A stretch of DNA of 64,000 nucleotides from Sulfurimonas sp. (GCA_021648285.1 JAKITC010000003.1:1-64000), one strand, 5' to 3'. Shown: positions 21,488-31,746, counted from the first letter of the stretch. The notes: generated by a model from the sequence alone, not told the origin. Program-made: numbers and translations.

Positions 21488-22852
21488 TTACTGCCCTCTG
21501 TCTATAATCTCTTTGGCACTTTTTATTACATCACCAATATTCAGTTTCATCCAAGTACTATCCATCCATTCTGCAGGACGAACTTCAATACCCTGAATCA
21601 AAACTCCAAAGTGTAAATGATCTCCCATAGCATATCCGCTTTTGCCTGTGTTAGCCATATAGGCACCAGCTTTTATTGAGTCACCTCTACTAACATTAAT
21701 TGATGAACAGTGACCATAAAGTGTATACAGCCCTAAACCATGATAAACTATCGGCATATTTCCATACAGTCCGTTATAATCAGCAAAAACAACATCCCCA
21801 CCATTTTGCGGTTTAATTTTTGCCATTGCATTACTAGCCATATCTAAGCCCAAATGGTATGATTCACTTATATACTCTCCATTGTAAAAATACTTTCTAT
21901 GATCACCAAAATGAGCAACTATAGCTGCATTTTTAAGGGGGTACATCTTATTTATCTTAAAATCACTAACCATATCATCAGAAACATTAGATGTTATTTC
22001 ATGAATTAATTTTTCATTTTTTGCTCTAACATCTTCATTTATAATTTTAAACTGCTCAATTCGATCAGTAACACCTTGAGTCTCTGCAAACTCCTCAGCA
22101 AGCTCAGCAATTTTTCCATTTAAAAACTTATCACTAATTTTAATATTTGACGATCTATATTTTTTATCTTTTAAATATAATGGAACGCTTGTTTTTGATA
22201 TATTTTTAGCGCGATCTTTAGCAACTATAGTGGCGCTAAAAGTTGATTCAGTAATAGGCCAAGCAAGTAAAGATACATAGTAACCTTCTTTATAAAATGG
22301 CTGTGGTTTAAATTTTTTTCCAAAATTCGTTTGGATATAAATATCTTTTAAATTATCATCACTTGCCTTAAATATCACAAGTGCTGCTCCACCTTTTTTA
22401 ATCTTATATGAATGAGAAACAGTACTTAGCTGTGGTTTTTTTCTGTCTACTATCAGTTTATACTCGATAGCAGTATTGTTTCCATTTAAAAAATTCCATT
22501 TACTGTTATCACTCGCCTCTACTAATATTTTTATATATTTATCTCTCATTGCATAAGCACTTTTTGGTGGTTCAACCTTTACTTGTACAGACTTGTTTAT
22601 AACCATAAAATGCTCATTATGCAGAATTGTATCTCCACTGCTGCTTTTTAAAATAACCTTATATGATTTTAATCCGCTTACATCATCAATAGAAATATCA
22701 AGGGGTGTTTTTAAATTCCAGTAACCATTGTTTTTCATTGTAATTTTAGGAATATCTCTCTCAAACATCTCAGAACTATATACATAAACAGCTCCTATAA
22801 TAATCACAGCAAATAAAAATAACGCACCAAATGAAGATTTTCCTTTTCTCAA
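21488..22852 (-). CDS. M23 family peptidoglycan metallopeptidase
   Basis: YHLGLDMAS...GLYTLYGHCSSINVSRGDSIKAG...GDHLHFGVLIQG. Confidence 0.92.
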   Translation of the reverse strand: MRKGKSSFGALFLFAVIIIGAVYVYSSEMFERDIPKITMKNNGYWNLKTPLDISIDDVSGLKSYKVILKSSSGDTILHNEHFMVINKSVQVKVEPPKSAYAMRDKYIKILVEASDNSKWNFLNGNNTAIEYKLIVDRKKPQLSTVSHSYKIKKGGAALVIFKASDDNLKDIYIQTNFGKKFKPQPFYKEGYYVSLLAWPITESTFSATIVAKDRAKNISKTSVPLYLKDKKYRSSNIKISDKFLNGKIAELAEEFAETQGVTDRIEQFKIINEDVRAKNEKLIHEITSNVSDDMVSDFKINKMYPLKNAAIVAHFGDHRKYFYNGEYISESYHLGLDMASNAMAKIKPQNGGDVVFADYNGLYGNMPIVYHGLGLYTLYGHCSSINVSRGDSIKAGAYMANTGKSGYAMGDHLHFGVLIQGIEVRPAEWMDSTWMKLNIGDVIKSAKEIIDRGQ

Positions 22853-22853
22853 A

Positions 22854-23792
22854 CTATATTTCCTTCTTAATTAAATTTAAAATTTTTTCTTTTATATCTT
22901 GTATATCTGTTTCACTGCCAGTATCAAAACCAGATCTACTAGTGTGTCCACCACCGCCAAAAGCAGATGCTATCTTTGAAGCATCAACTTTTGTGTCCGA
23001 ACGTATAGAGCCTTTTATAGTTAAATCACTATTTTGTCTTACAAGTACTGCAACTTCTACATGTGCAAGAGACATTGACTCTTCTAAAGCTAGTTCACAA
23101 TCTACTCCAAGAGCCCCAGTTGCCATCATCTCTTCATCAGTAACACAGAAAAAAGTAACTCTTGCATCACACTCCAGAGTCATATTTTTGAACATGACTC
23201 CTTTAAGTCTTAAAGCTGCAAGCGACATACTTTTCATTATGTTCTTATTGCAAATTTTAAACTCTGCACCACACTCTATCAACTCCCCAATCAGAGCAAA
23301 TGTTGTACCATTTACATTATCATCCATAAAACCATTGGAATCATCTAATAGTCCTACGTACAATGCTGTTGCCATTTTTGGATTTATCTTAATACCGTTT
23401 TCTTTAAAAAAGTTATACAACACTTCTGTAGTACTTATAGCATTCGTTTGTACTAGATTAATCATTGCAAAATCAATGTTACTCTCATGATGGTCTATAT
23501 TTATCAATTCACAATCTAACTCTACCCCTAATCTTTTTATGTGAGCACAATCCAATGAAATAGCTAAATCAACAGAACCTGGAAACGAATCCCTAATTTT
23601 GTCAAACCAGGGTATAAAAGATAATTTTTTAGATATATCTTTAGTTTTACAATACCATGAAACCTTTTTATGCTTTTGAAGCAAGTACGTGTACATAGCG
23701 CTTGCACTAGAAATAGAGTCTGCATCAGGATTGACATGTGAAATAACTACAATATGTTTAGCACTATCTATTTTATTTATTATTTCATTCAT
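22854..23792 (-). CDS. DHH family phosphoesterase (NrnA-like)
   Basis: VVISHVNPDADSISSA, INIDHHESN, GGGGHTSRSGF. Confidence 0.93.
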   Translation of the reverse strand: MNEIINKIDSAKHIVVISHVNPDADSISSASAMYTYLLQKHKKVSWYCKTKDISKKLSFIPWFDKIRDSFPGSVDLAISLDCAHIKRLGVELDCELINIDHHESNIDFAMINLVQTNAISTTEVLYNFFKENGIKINPKMATALYVGLLDDSNGFMDDNVNGTTFALIGELIECGAEFKICNKNIMKSMSLAALRLKGVMFKNMTLECDARVTFFCVTDEEMMATGALGVDCELALEESMSLAHVEVAVLVRQNSDLTIKGSIRSDTKVDASKIASAFGGGGHTSRSGFDTGSETDIQDIKEKILNLIKKEI

Positions 23793-23818
23793 TTTTTTAT
23801 CTTTTTTGAGATTATATA

Positions 23819-24871
23819 CTATTTTTTATTCATTTTATAAACATAGGCCAATACTTCTGCAACTGCAGCAAAAAGTTCACTTGGAATTGGCTTATCAATT
23901 TCTACTTGAGCATACAGACTACGTGCAAGTGGTGGATTTTGAACTACATGTACATTGTTTTCACGAGCTATTTTTTTAATCTGTTGTGCTATATTATCCA
24001 TACCTTTTGCTACAACTACAGGCGCATTATATTTTTCTTCGTCATACTTGATGGCCACAGCATAGTGAGTTGGATTTGTTATTACTACATCTGCATTTGG
24101 AACTTCAGACATCATTCTTTTTTTTGAAGCCTCCATCTGAATTTGACGAATTTTTGCTTTAATCATTGGATCCCCATCCATATTTTTCATCTCATCTTTA
24201 ATCTCTTGCTTACTCATCTTGAGTCCATCAAAATACTGTTTTCTTACTATTACAATATCTATAATCGCAAAAATAAAAATAATCAAAAGCATAACAAATG
24301 CAATAATCAACATTTTATCTTTAAGCCAGTCCAGTTGATCATCAAGGCCAAAAAGAGCAACTGTTGGAAGTTCCATAATAAATATAAAGAAAAATACAAA
24401 ACCTATCCCCAAAGTAGTAAAAGACTTAAAAGTTATCTTTACGCCTTCAATAATTTTTTTCATAGAAAATAGATTTTTAGCTCCCTTTATCGGGTTAATT
24501 TTTTTAAAGTCTGGCATTATCGCTTTTGTTGTAAATAAAAAACCAAATTGAGAAAGGGCTGCGATAACACCGGCGATTGCAACAGCAATAGCCATTGGCA
24601 TAACAATCAGAAGAAACTCTCTGATGGTTATTATGGCTATATCTATCAACATTGCTCTATCAAGATGCATACCTAAAAGTGAAAAATAGTATTTAAAAAG
24701 AAGAATCATATGAGAACTCATATATGGGAAAAGTAGTAAAAAAGCTAAGATTGCTACAAATAGTGTAACAACTCCGGAAGCATCTTGTGATTTTGGGACA
24801 TTGCCCTCCTTTCGGGCATCCTCAATCTTCTTATCGGTGGGTTCTTCGGTCTTTTCCTGATCATCAGCCAT
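23819..24871 (-). CDS. flhB: flagellar export protein FlhB
   Basis: EKTEEPTDKKIEDARKEGNVPKSQD and NPTH autocleavage motif (VVITNPTHYAVAIKYD). Confidence 0.97.
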   Translation of the reverse strand: MADDQEKTEEPTDKKIEDARKEGNVPKSQDASGVVTLFVAILAFLLLFPYMSSHMILLFKYYFSLLGMHLDRAMLIDIAIITIREFLLIVMPMAIAVAIAGVIAALSQFGFLFTTKAIMPDFKKINPIKGAKNLFSMKKIIEGVKITFKSFTTLGIGFVFFFIFIMELPTVALFGLDDQLDWLKDKMLIIAFVMLLIIFIFAIIDIVIVRKQYFDGLKMSKQEIKDEMKNMDGDPMIKAKIRQIQMEASKKRMMSEVPNADVVITNPTHYAVAIKYDEEKYNAPVVVAKGMDNIAQQIKKIARENNVHVVQNPPLARSLYAQVEIDKPIPSELFAAVAEVLAYVYKMNKK

Positions 24872-24899
24872 AAAAGAAAAACCTCAATATTGTAATTTA

Positions 24900-25003
24900 T
24901 TAACTCCACCGGAGTTAAACTTTCAGGAATGCTAACCAATGGCATTCTCCGTTATAAGTCGCCACAGCGGCGCCAACGAGTAAAAGGAACTTGTTCCTTT
25001 TAC
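24900..25003 (-). repeat. putative structured intergenic element, family 1 copy A
   Basis: Minus strand: GTAAAAGGAAC/GTTCCTTTTAC hairpin, CGCC-GCTGT-GGCG hairpin, GGAGAATGCCATTGGTTAGCATTCCT; same arrangement at 33475 and 51021. Confidence 0.75.
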
Positions 25004-25006
25004 GGA

Positions 25007-25825
25007 CTAATCAGTGATTTTCATCGATAAATCAATCCAATTTGCTTGATGGATTAGTGAACCGCTGCTTATAGCATCTACACCACTTTTTGCATAAGAC
25101 TCAATTGTTTCAAGTGAAATATTCCCACTTGCTTCTAAAAGTACATGTGAAAAATTTTCATCTCTATAATTCACAATTTCAATTATCTGTGTAGGAGTCA
25201 TATTATCACACATTACTATATCACAGCCAGAGGCAAAAGCCTCTTTAGCAATACCGAATGTTTCAGCCTCTACTTCTATTTTTGAAGTGAAAGGAATCTG
25301 CTTTCTTGCTTTAGCAATATACTCTTTTAAATTTTTTATAGTTTTTAAATGAGTGTCTTTTATCATCAAAGAATCATCCAAGCCCATACGATGATTAACT
25401 GCACCGCCACATCTAGTAGCATACTTCTCAAACACTCTTAAAAGCGGTCTTGTTTTTCTTGTGTCTAAAAGTTTAACACCATACGGCTCTATAATCTCTG
25501 CATATTTTTTTGTAAGTGTAGCAATAGAACTTGCATGAAGAAGCATGTTTAAAAGTGTTCTCTCTATTTTTAAAACTGTGTGAGAATCACCACGAACAAT
25601 TGCTAAAATATCATTCTTTTTAAAGCTATCACCGTCTTTTTTGCCCCAAACAACTTCAAAGCCTTCTAAGTCGGCTAAAACATCTATATATTTTTGACCG
25701 GCAAAAACTCCATCACTTTTTGCAATAATATCAGCTTTTGCATCTACGCTCGGTTCAACCAAGGCATACAAGTCACCGCGACCGACATCCTGAGCAAGTG
25801 AAGCTTTTACAAACTCTTCTATCAT
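25007..25825 (-). CDS. nadC: nicotinate-nucleotide diphosphorylase (carboxylating)
   Basis: LLDTRKTRPLLRVFEKYATRCGGAVNHRMGLDDSLMIKDTHL. Confidence 0.97.
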   Translation of the reverse strand: MIEEFVKASLAQDVGRGDLYALVEPSVDAKADIIAKSDGVFAGQKYIDVLADLEGFEVVWGKKDGDSFKKNDILAIVRGDSHTVLKIERTLLNMLLHASSIATLTKKYAEIIEPYGVKLLDTRKTRPLLRVFEKYATRCGGAVNHRMGLDDSLMIKDTHLKTIKNLKEYIAKARKQIPFTSKIEVEAETFGIAKEAFASGCDIVMCDNMTPTQIIEIVNYRDENFSHVLLEASGNISLETIESYAKSGVDAISSGSLIHQANWIDLSMKITD

Positions 25826-26820
25826 AACGCCAACATTCTATCTAATGCAATTTTTGCCCACTTTTGAGTATGCCCATCTATTTTTATCTCATTTAGAGGT
25901 TCACCCTCGTCAATAGACTTCAGTATGTCATATACATCTTGAAGAGTTGTCTCATTCATAGTCGGGCACTCCGGTTTTGTAGAAGAGAGAACATAAGTGT
26001 TTTTTGGACGAAGACGGTTAACTAGATTGAACTCTGTTCCAACGGCAACTTTTTGATCCTCTGGCAACTCCGTAATGTATCTGATAAGTTGAGAAGTTGA
26101 ACCAACAAAGTCTGATGCATCACAAATGGAAGGGTCACACTCAGGATGAACAGCTATCAAAATACCAGGGAATTTTTTACGGTAAAAATTTATATCATCT
26201 ACTGAGAAAAGCTGATGAACAGAACAAAAACCGTTAAAACAAATAATATCTGATTCAGCAAGGTTAGTTCCGTCACCAAGAACACAAGATTTCAATCCCA
26301 TCTGATTTGCTATGTTTTGACCTAAACATCTATCTGGAACAAAAAGAATTTTTTTACCCTCTTTTAGTGCAGTTGTTATGATTTTTTTAGCATTTGAACT
26401 TGTACAGACCATGCCGCCCATCTCGCCTACTTTTGCTTTTACTTCTGCATTTGAGTTTATGTATGTGATTGGTAAAATATTTTCATTTGGTATGCCTGCA
26501 TCGTTTAGAGCTTTCACAGAGACATTAAACTGGGCACCGTCAATCATGGTCGCCATAGCACAACAAGCAACTTTTGGCATAACTACACATTTGTGAGGCG
26601 ATAGCACTTTTACACTCTGACCCATAAATCCAACACCGCAAAACACTACAAATTCAGAATCATCAACCATAGTCTTCTGTGCCAGTTCTAGTGAATCCCC
26701 TGTAATGTCACCAATCTCAAAAACTTCATCTCTTTGGTAAAAGTGTGCAACAACAGTTACATCCAACTTTTTTTTATATTCGTTAATTTTATCTTTTAAT
26801 TGTTCAGTTGTAAGCTGCAA
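25822..26820 (-). CDS. nadA: quinolinate synthase
   Basis: VVAHFYQRDEVFEIGDITGDSLELAQ; MVCTSSNAKKI; PDRCLGQNIA. Confidence 0.96.
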   Translation of the reverse strand: MQLTTEQLKDKINEYKKKLDVTVVAHFYQRDEVFEIGDITGDSLELAQKTMVDDSEFVVFCGVGFMGQSVKVLSPHKCVVMPKVACCAMATMIDGAQFNVSVKALNDAGIPNENILPITYINSNAEVKAKVGEMGGMVCTSSNAKKIITTALKEGKKILFVPDRCLGQNIANQMGLKSCVLGDGTNLAESDIICFNGFCSVHQLFSVDDINFYRKKFPGILIAVHPECDPSICDASDFVGSTSQLIRYITELPEDQKVAVGTEFNLVNRLRPKNTYVLSSTKPECPTMNETTLQDVYDILKSIDEGEPLNEIKIDGHTQKWAKIALDRMLAL

Positions 26821-26985
26821 AAAATGTCCTTATTTTAAATAATTGTGTAATTATATCGAAAATAAAAAATAGGTTTGTTTCTTTTGACATAACGAAAGTA
26901 CTTTTATAAGTTTTACTTATTTTCTTTCAATTTATACCAAAGTTAGATATACTACCTAGATATTCAAATTAAAAGGGGTTTTATT

Positions 26986-27282
26986 ATGAAAATATTAATT
27001 TTGCTGTTGTCCTTCTCTACTCTCATTTTTGCAGCATCTGCAAAAAGAACTGTCTCATTCGTTTGTAATGAGTGCCATGGAGAAAGGATGGATGAAAGCG
27101 GTATGGGTGTATCTAAAGCACCAATTTCTCTTTCTCAGTCAGAGATACTAACCGCTCTAAAGGGTTACAAAAGTGCTAGAAGAAGTGAGTATGGAATGGG
27201 TAACACAATGACTGTTGTATTATCAGATTATAATGATAATGATTTAAATGATTTATCTAAATATATACCAACTTTAAAATAA
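26986..27282 (+). CDS. small monoheme class I c-type cytochrome
   Basis: Signal peptide followed by CNECH heme motif, C-terminal LSKYIPTL. Confidence 0.85.
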   Translation: MKILILLLSFSTLIFAASAKRTVSFVCNECHGERMDESGMGVSKAPISLSQSEILTALKGYKSARRSEYGMGNTMTVVLSDYNDNDLNDLSKYIPTLK

Positions 27283-27300
27283 ATTTTATATGCTTGTAAT
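27283..27300 (+). repeat. 18-nt direct repeat ATTTTATATGCTTGTAAT, left copy
   Basis: Identical to 31647-31664; immediately follows the cytochrome stop codon. Confidence 0.6.
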
Positions 27301-27626
27301 ATATGTGATATCCCCGACATATTTTTCATCAGGTGCAGATGCATAAAAATTTCTAAGTATGAATAAGTGTAGCAGGATCACATTTTATAAAAAGTATACC
27401 TTTAAAAAATAAATCTTTTTATTGATTTTTTAGATAAGTAAAATTGAACCCTCTGATTAATTCATAAGCTAGACTCCAAATCAAGTTTGGAGTGACGATA
27501 ACTCCGTTATTCTGGACTTGATCCATAATCTAATATCTAATATCTAATTATTCAGAAAATACAATTATTTTACAAACTCAGGTGACTTCTGATATTAAAT
27601 TGATGAACTTTATTCGTTTAAAATAC

Positions 27627-28220
27627 TTATTTTTCTGAAAGCCCATTCAAAAAAGCATCAATAGTTTCATCTATAACATTACTAGTATCAAATTTCTTTA
27701 TCATATAACTCTCAGTATAACCATCAGCAAGTTTATTAAATAATATAGCAATATGTTTATAATCAAGCTTATCATTTTTTAGGACCTGCTCAAATTGTTT
27801 TGCTAAAAACTCATAAACAGCATCCATTGGATGATGAGTATCTGCATTTAATTTATGAAAGAAAAACGGGTCATTATTCAGGGTGTATTCTATCGATCTT
27901 CTATTTTTTATAAAAGGTTCATATTTATATTGCAAATATAGTTTCAAATTAAATATTGGGTCATCAATTGAAGCATCATTTATTTTTTTTATAAAGCTAT
28001 TGAGTTGATATGCTATATACTCAAAATACAAATTTTCTTTCGTATCAAATACTTTATACAGTGTCCCTACTGAAATGTCTAATGCTTTTGCTAAATCTGA
28101 TATTTTAGAATTTTCATAACCAAACTTCTCAAAACAATTAGCAGAAGCTTTTATATATAATTCTCTCTTTATCTTTTTAATTTCTTGGGTTACTTTATTA
28201 GGCATATGTAATAGTATCAT
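27627..28220 (-). CDS. TetR/AcrR family regulator
   Basis: N-terminal HTH ASANCFEKFGYENSKISDLAKALDISVGTLYKVFDTKENLYFEYI. Confidence 0.88.
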   Translation of the reverse strand: MILLHMPNKVTQEIKKIKRELYIKASANCFEKFGYENSKISDLAKALDISVGTLYKVFDTKENLYFEYIAYQLNSFIKKINDASIDDPIFNLKLYLQYKYEPFIKNRRSIEYTLNNDPFFFHKLNADTHHPMDAVYEFLAKQFEQVLKNDKLDYKHIAILFNKLADGYTESYMIKKFDTSNVIDETIDAFLNGLSEK

Positions 28221-28324
28221 TTAAGTCCATAAAATAGAATAAGAAGTTTAAAACTATAACTTAATTCATTTTTAAACAATTATAATGTACAATTTGAAAT
28301 ACTTATCTTTTCAAAGAGGATATT

Positions 28325-29118
28325 ATGAAAAAAACAACATCATTAAGTTTAGGCTTTGCCTTTATTATAATGAGTTATACTCTATTTCGTTCCAAAAGGT
28401 AAAGTGCCTTACTGGGCTAATTGGCATCTGTTAGGTCCTTCAAAAAAACTGTATGGAGATATTCATACTACATCAAGGTTACATTACTTATTTTTTGGAA
28501 TATTACATATTTTCTATAATTGGAAAACTATTGTAAGTTATATGAAAAATAGAATGAGAAAGGTTTCGTTTACAAAAACAGAGTTTCTTATAGCTTTGAG
28601 CATAAATTTAATTTTTCTAGTTGGAACTCGCTTTATGACACAACCCTTTAAAGTTTTTTTTAGATTTACAAGATGAAATAAAAGATAGTTGGAGTAAAGA
28701 GTATGGAGAACCACCTTATAGACAGGCAGAGGAAACAAAACAAGGAGTATTTTGTAAAAAGATGAACATAGATTATAAAAAAACAAGTAAAACATTAAAT
28801 TCTAGAAAAATTATTTTCAATGAAAATGATAGCTTATTGATTATTGGAAAAAACGACAATATTAGTTCTAGTTATATATACCAGATAATAAATAGAAGTG
28901 ATTCGACTAAAAAACATATTGATATATCACCAAGCTTAGGAAAAAAAACACTCCAAGACTTGAGTGACTTGAAAAAGATTGATTTAGGTAAATCAATCAC
29001 TTTTTTAAAGGCAAAAGGTTTTATTGATGTTAGTGCTGATATGAGAATTAAAGAGATAGCTAATGAGCTAAATATAATGCCGATTGATGTGTATAAAATG
29101 TTGAAAAATGAAGCTTAA
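28325..29118 (+). pseudogene. frameshifted DUF4405-like membrane protein gene
   Basis: Three successive frames join into one protein: MKKTTSLSLGFAFIIMSYT (28325), VPYWANWHLLGPSKKL...RFMTQPFK (28404-28655), then after an 8-T run DLQDEIKDSWSKEYGEPPYRQ...MLKNEA. Removing one T restores the frame into the 28762 ORF. Confidence 0.82.
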
Positions 29119-30703
29119 TTTACAAAAAAATCTATTTGGAGGTATGACAGCTGCAATTATTGCTCTACCTCTAGGTTTAGCATTCGGTGTAGCAAGTGGA
29201 TTGGGTGCGACAGCTGGAATTTATGGAGCAATAATCTTAGGATTTTTTGCTTCACTTTTTGGTGGAACACCTACTCAAATCTCTGGTCCGACTGGACCTA
29301 TGACTGTAGTTGTTGCGACCGCTGTTGTAACTCTACATAATGATATTGGATTATTGGCTTCAACTATTTTACTAGCTGGTTTTTTTCAAATCTTATTTGG
29401 ACTCTCAAAAATAGGTAAATTTGTTCAGTATATTCCATATCCTGTAATATCTGGTTTTATGAGTGGTATCGGTATAATAATCATAATATTACAAATAAAT
29501 CCATACTTAGGTTTATCTAGTGATGCTTCTGTAATTCATATACTCTTATCACTTCCAGCAAACATAGATAAAACAAATGGTGAAGCTTTTATTATAGCTA
29601 CTGCTACCCTTATCATTATGTTTTTTACACCAAGTAAAATTGCCAAAGTTATACCAACTCCACTTATCGCACTTGCCATTATTACCCCACTAAGTATATA
29701 TTTGAATTTTGATATAGAAACTATTGGTGAAATTCCATCAACTCTTCCCTCTATTGTTCTACCCAATATAGATATTGAACACTATGTTCAAATTATTTCA
29801 ATAGCTTTCACTTTAGCCATTTTAGGAACAATAGATACTCTTTTAACATCAATCGTAGCAGATTCAGTTACTGGAACTAAACATAAACCAAATAGAGAGT
29901 TGATAGGTCAAGGTATTGGTAATTCTATTTGTGGACTCTTTGGAGCGATTCCAGGAGCTGGTGCTACTATGAGAACCGTTATAAATGTCAAAAGTGGTGG
30001 TACAAATAAAATATCTGGTATAACACATGCCCTAATTCTTTTAATTACTGTTCTGTTTTTTGCTCCTTTGGCATCTCAAATCCCTTTGGCATTATTAGCG
30101 GGTATTTTGATAAAAATTGGTATTGACATTTTAGATTATAGATTTTTATCAATTTGGAGAGAGAGTCCAAAATATGATTTAAGTGTTATGTTAGTTGTAT
30201 TCTTTATAACAGTTTTTATTGACTTGATTACTGCTGTAGGAGTTGGGATAGTATTGGCTTCACTACTAATAGTTTATAGAATAACAAAAGAGACAAGCAT
30301 AACCTTAGCAGATAGTAGCAGTGAAGATGTAAATACGAAATATAACTTAATAGATAAAAAAATACGAGTTATTAAAATCAATGGTGCTTTCTTCTTTGGT
30401 TCTAGTACCGCTTTTGAGGGTATAGCAAACTCTATTTTAGATACTAAAATTATTATTATTGATATTTTTAATGTTCCTTTTATGGATATAACAGCAATTT
30501 TTACATTAAAAGATTTAATTTCAAAACTAAAATCTAACAATATACAAGTGAAAATCATAGCCAAAGAGAGTGACAAAACTCAACTTTTAAAATTAAATAA
30601 AACTCATATCTTTGATGATGTTAAGTTCTATTACAATACGGAGAAAGCTCTTGAAATGATATATGTAAGTTCTGCTTTTAGCACTGTTTGTAACTATAAA
30701 TAG
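29108..30703 (+). CDS. SulP family inorganic anion transporter (with STAS-like C-terminus)
   Basis: GPTGPMTVVVATAV, GQGIGNSICGLFGAIPGAGATMRTVINVKSGG; C-terminal IRVIKINGAFFFGSS... STAS. Confidence 0.94.
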   Translation: MKLNLQKNLFGGMTAAIIALPLGLAFGVASGLGATAGIYGAIILGFFASLFGGTPTQISGPTGPMTVVVATAVVTLHNDIGLLASTILLAGFFQILFGLSKIGKFVQYIPYPVISGFMSGIGIIIIILQINPYLGLSSDASVIHILLSLPANIDKTNGEAFIIATATLIIMFFTPSKIAKVIPTPLIALAIITPLSIYLNFDIETIGEIPSTLPSIVLPNIDIEHYVQIISIAFTLAILGTIDTLLTSIVADSVTGTKHKPNRELIGQGIGNSICGLFGAIPGAGATMRTVINVKSGGTNKISGITHALILLITVLFFAPLASQIPLALLAGILIKIGIDILDYRFLSIWRESPKYDLSVMLVVFFITVFIDLITAVGVGIVLASLLIVYRITKETSITLADSSSEDVNTKYNLIDKKIRVIKINGAFFFGSSTAFEGIANSILDTKIIIIDIFNVPFMDITAIFTLKDLISKLKSNNIQVKIIAKESDKTQLLKLNKTHIFDDVKFYYNTEKALEMIYVSSAFSTVCNYK

Positions 30704-30735
30704 CCATGGATATATAAATTGAAAGGAATAAAAAA

Positions 30736-31512
30736 GTGAAAAGAATAGTTATTAAAGTAGGGAGCAGTATTTTAACAGAAACAACAAATATTGCAAAAGA
30801 GAGGATGTTAAATCTAGTCTCTTTGATAGCTGATGTTAGAAAAAAATACGAAGTAATACTTGTATCATCTGGTGCAGTTGCCGCTGGATATACAGCTCTT
30901 CAATTAGATAGAAATATCCCCACAAGTAAAAAAGTTTTAGCTTCTGTTGGGCAACCCATCCTTATGAGTAGTTATAAAAGTAAGTTTGATATTTTTAATG
31001 TAAATATCTCTCAAATCCTTTTAACAGAAGAAGACTTTGATTCTCGTGTACATACAAAAATTGTACAAGATATTATTGATAGAACACTAAAAAATAATAT
31101 TTTACCTATTGTAAGTGAAAATGATATTTCAACAACTCCTGAACAACTTTTTGGAGATAATGACCAACTCTCAGCACATGTTACTTACTTTACAGGTTCA
31201 AATATGCTTGTAATTTTGAGTGATATTGATGGATATTATGACTCTAATCCTAAAGATAATCCTAAAGCAAAAATAAAAAAAATCGTAACTGAAATAAAAA
31301 AAGAAGAGTTAGAACAAAGCCATACTCCAAATTCTAAATTTGCAACAGGCGGGATAGTTACAAAACTTAAAGCCGCTCAATATATTATGAGTAAAAATAG
31401 AGAGTTGTTTTTATGTAGTGGTTATGACTTATCATCTGCGAGAGAGTTTTTAATAGAGTGTACTCATAATAAAGGGACTCTCTTTACAGCTAAAAAAGAC
31501 CAAAGATTATAA
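30736..31512 (+). CDS. proB: glutamate 5-kinase without C-terminal PUA domain
   Basis: VIKVGSSIL, LVSSGAVAAG, ENDISTTPEQLFGDNDQLSAHV, GGIVTKLKAAQ. Confidence 0.9.
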   Translation: MKRIVIKVGSSILTETTNIAKERMLNLVSLIADVRKKYEVILVSSGAVAAGYTALQLDRNIPTSKKVLASVGQPILMSSYKSKFDIFNVNISQILLTEEDFDSRVHTKIVQDIIDRTLKNNILPIVSENDISTTPEQLFGDNDQLSAHVTYFTGSNMLVILSDIDGYYDSNPKDNPKAKIKKIVTEIKKEELEQSHTPNSKFATGGIVTKLKAAQYIMSKNRELFLCSGYDLSSAREFLIECTHNKGTLFTAKKDQRL

Positions 31513-31646
31513 AATATAAATATTTTAGCAATAGACAAGAAAGATAATACTCATAGTCAAGCTGTTGAGATTAAACCCACTACATTTGATTTAGCTAAAT
31601 TAACCTATTCTCAGAAACCTTATAATTTCAGTAAAAAGTAATATCT

Positions 31647-31664
31647 ATTTTATATGCTTGTAAT
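31647..31664 (+). repeat. 18-nt direct repeat ATTTTATATGCTTGTAAT, right copy
   Basis: Identical to 27283-27300. Confidence 0.6.
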
Positions 31665-31746
31665 CATATATAAAGTAAGATGTCACAAATATTCATACCA
31701 ATCAAAGTGAAATACTTGCACTCTGGTTGGTATCACAAGGTAATCA

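Noticed and set aside
22831-23490. 219-aa plus-strand ORF
   Set aside because: Fully antisense to the well-supported DHH phosphoesterase gene.
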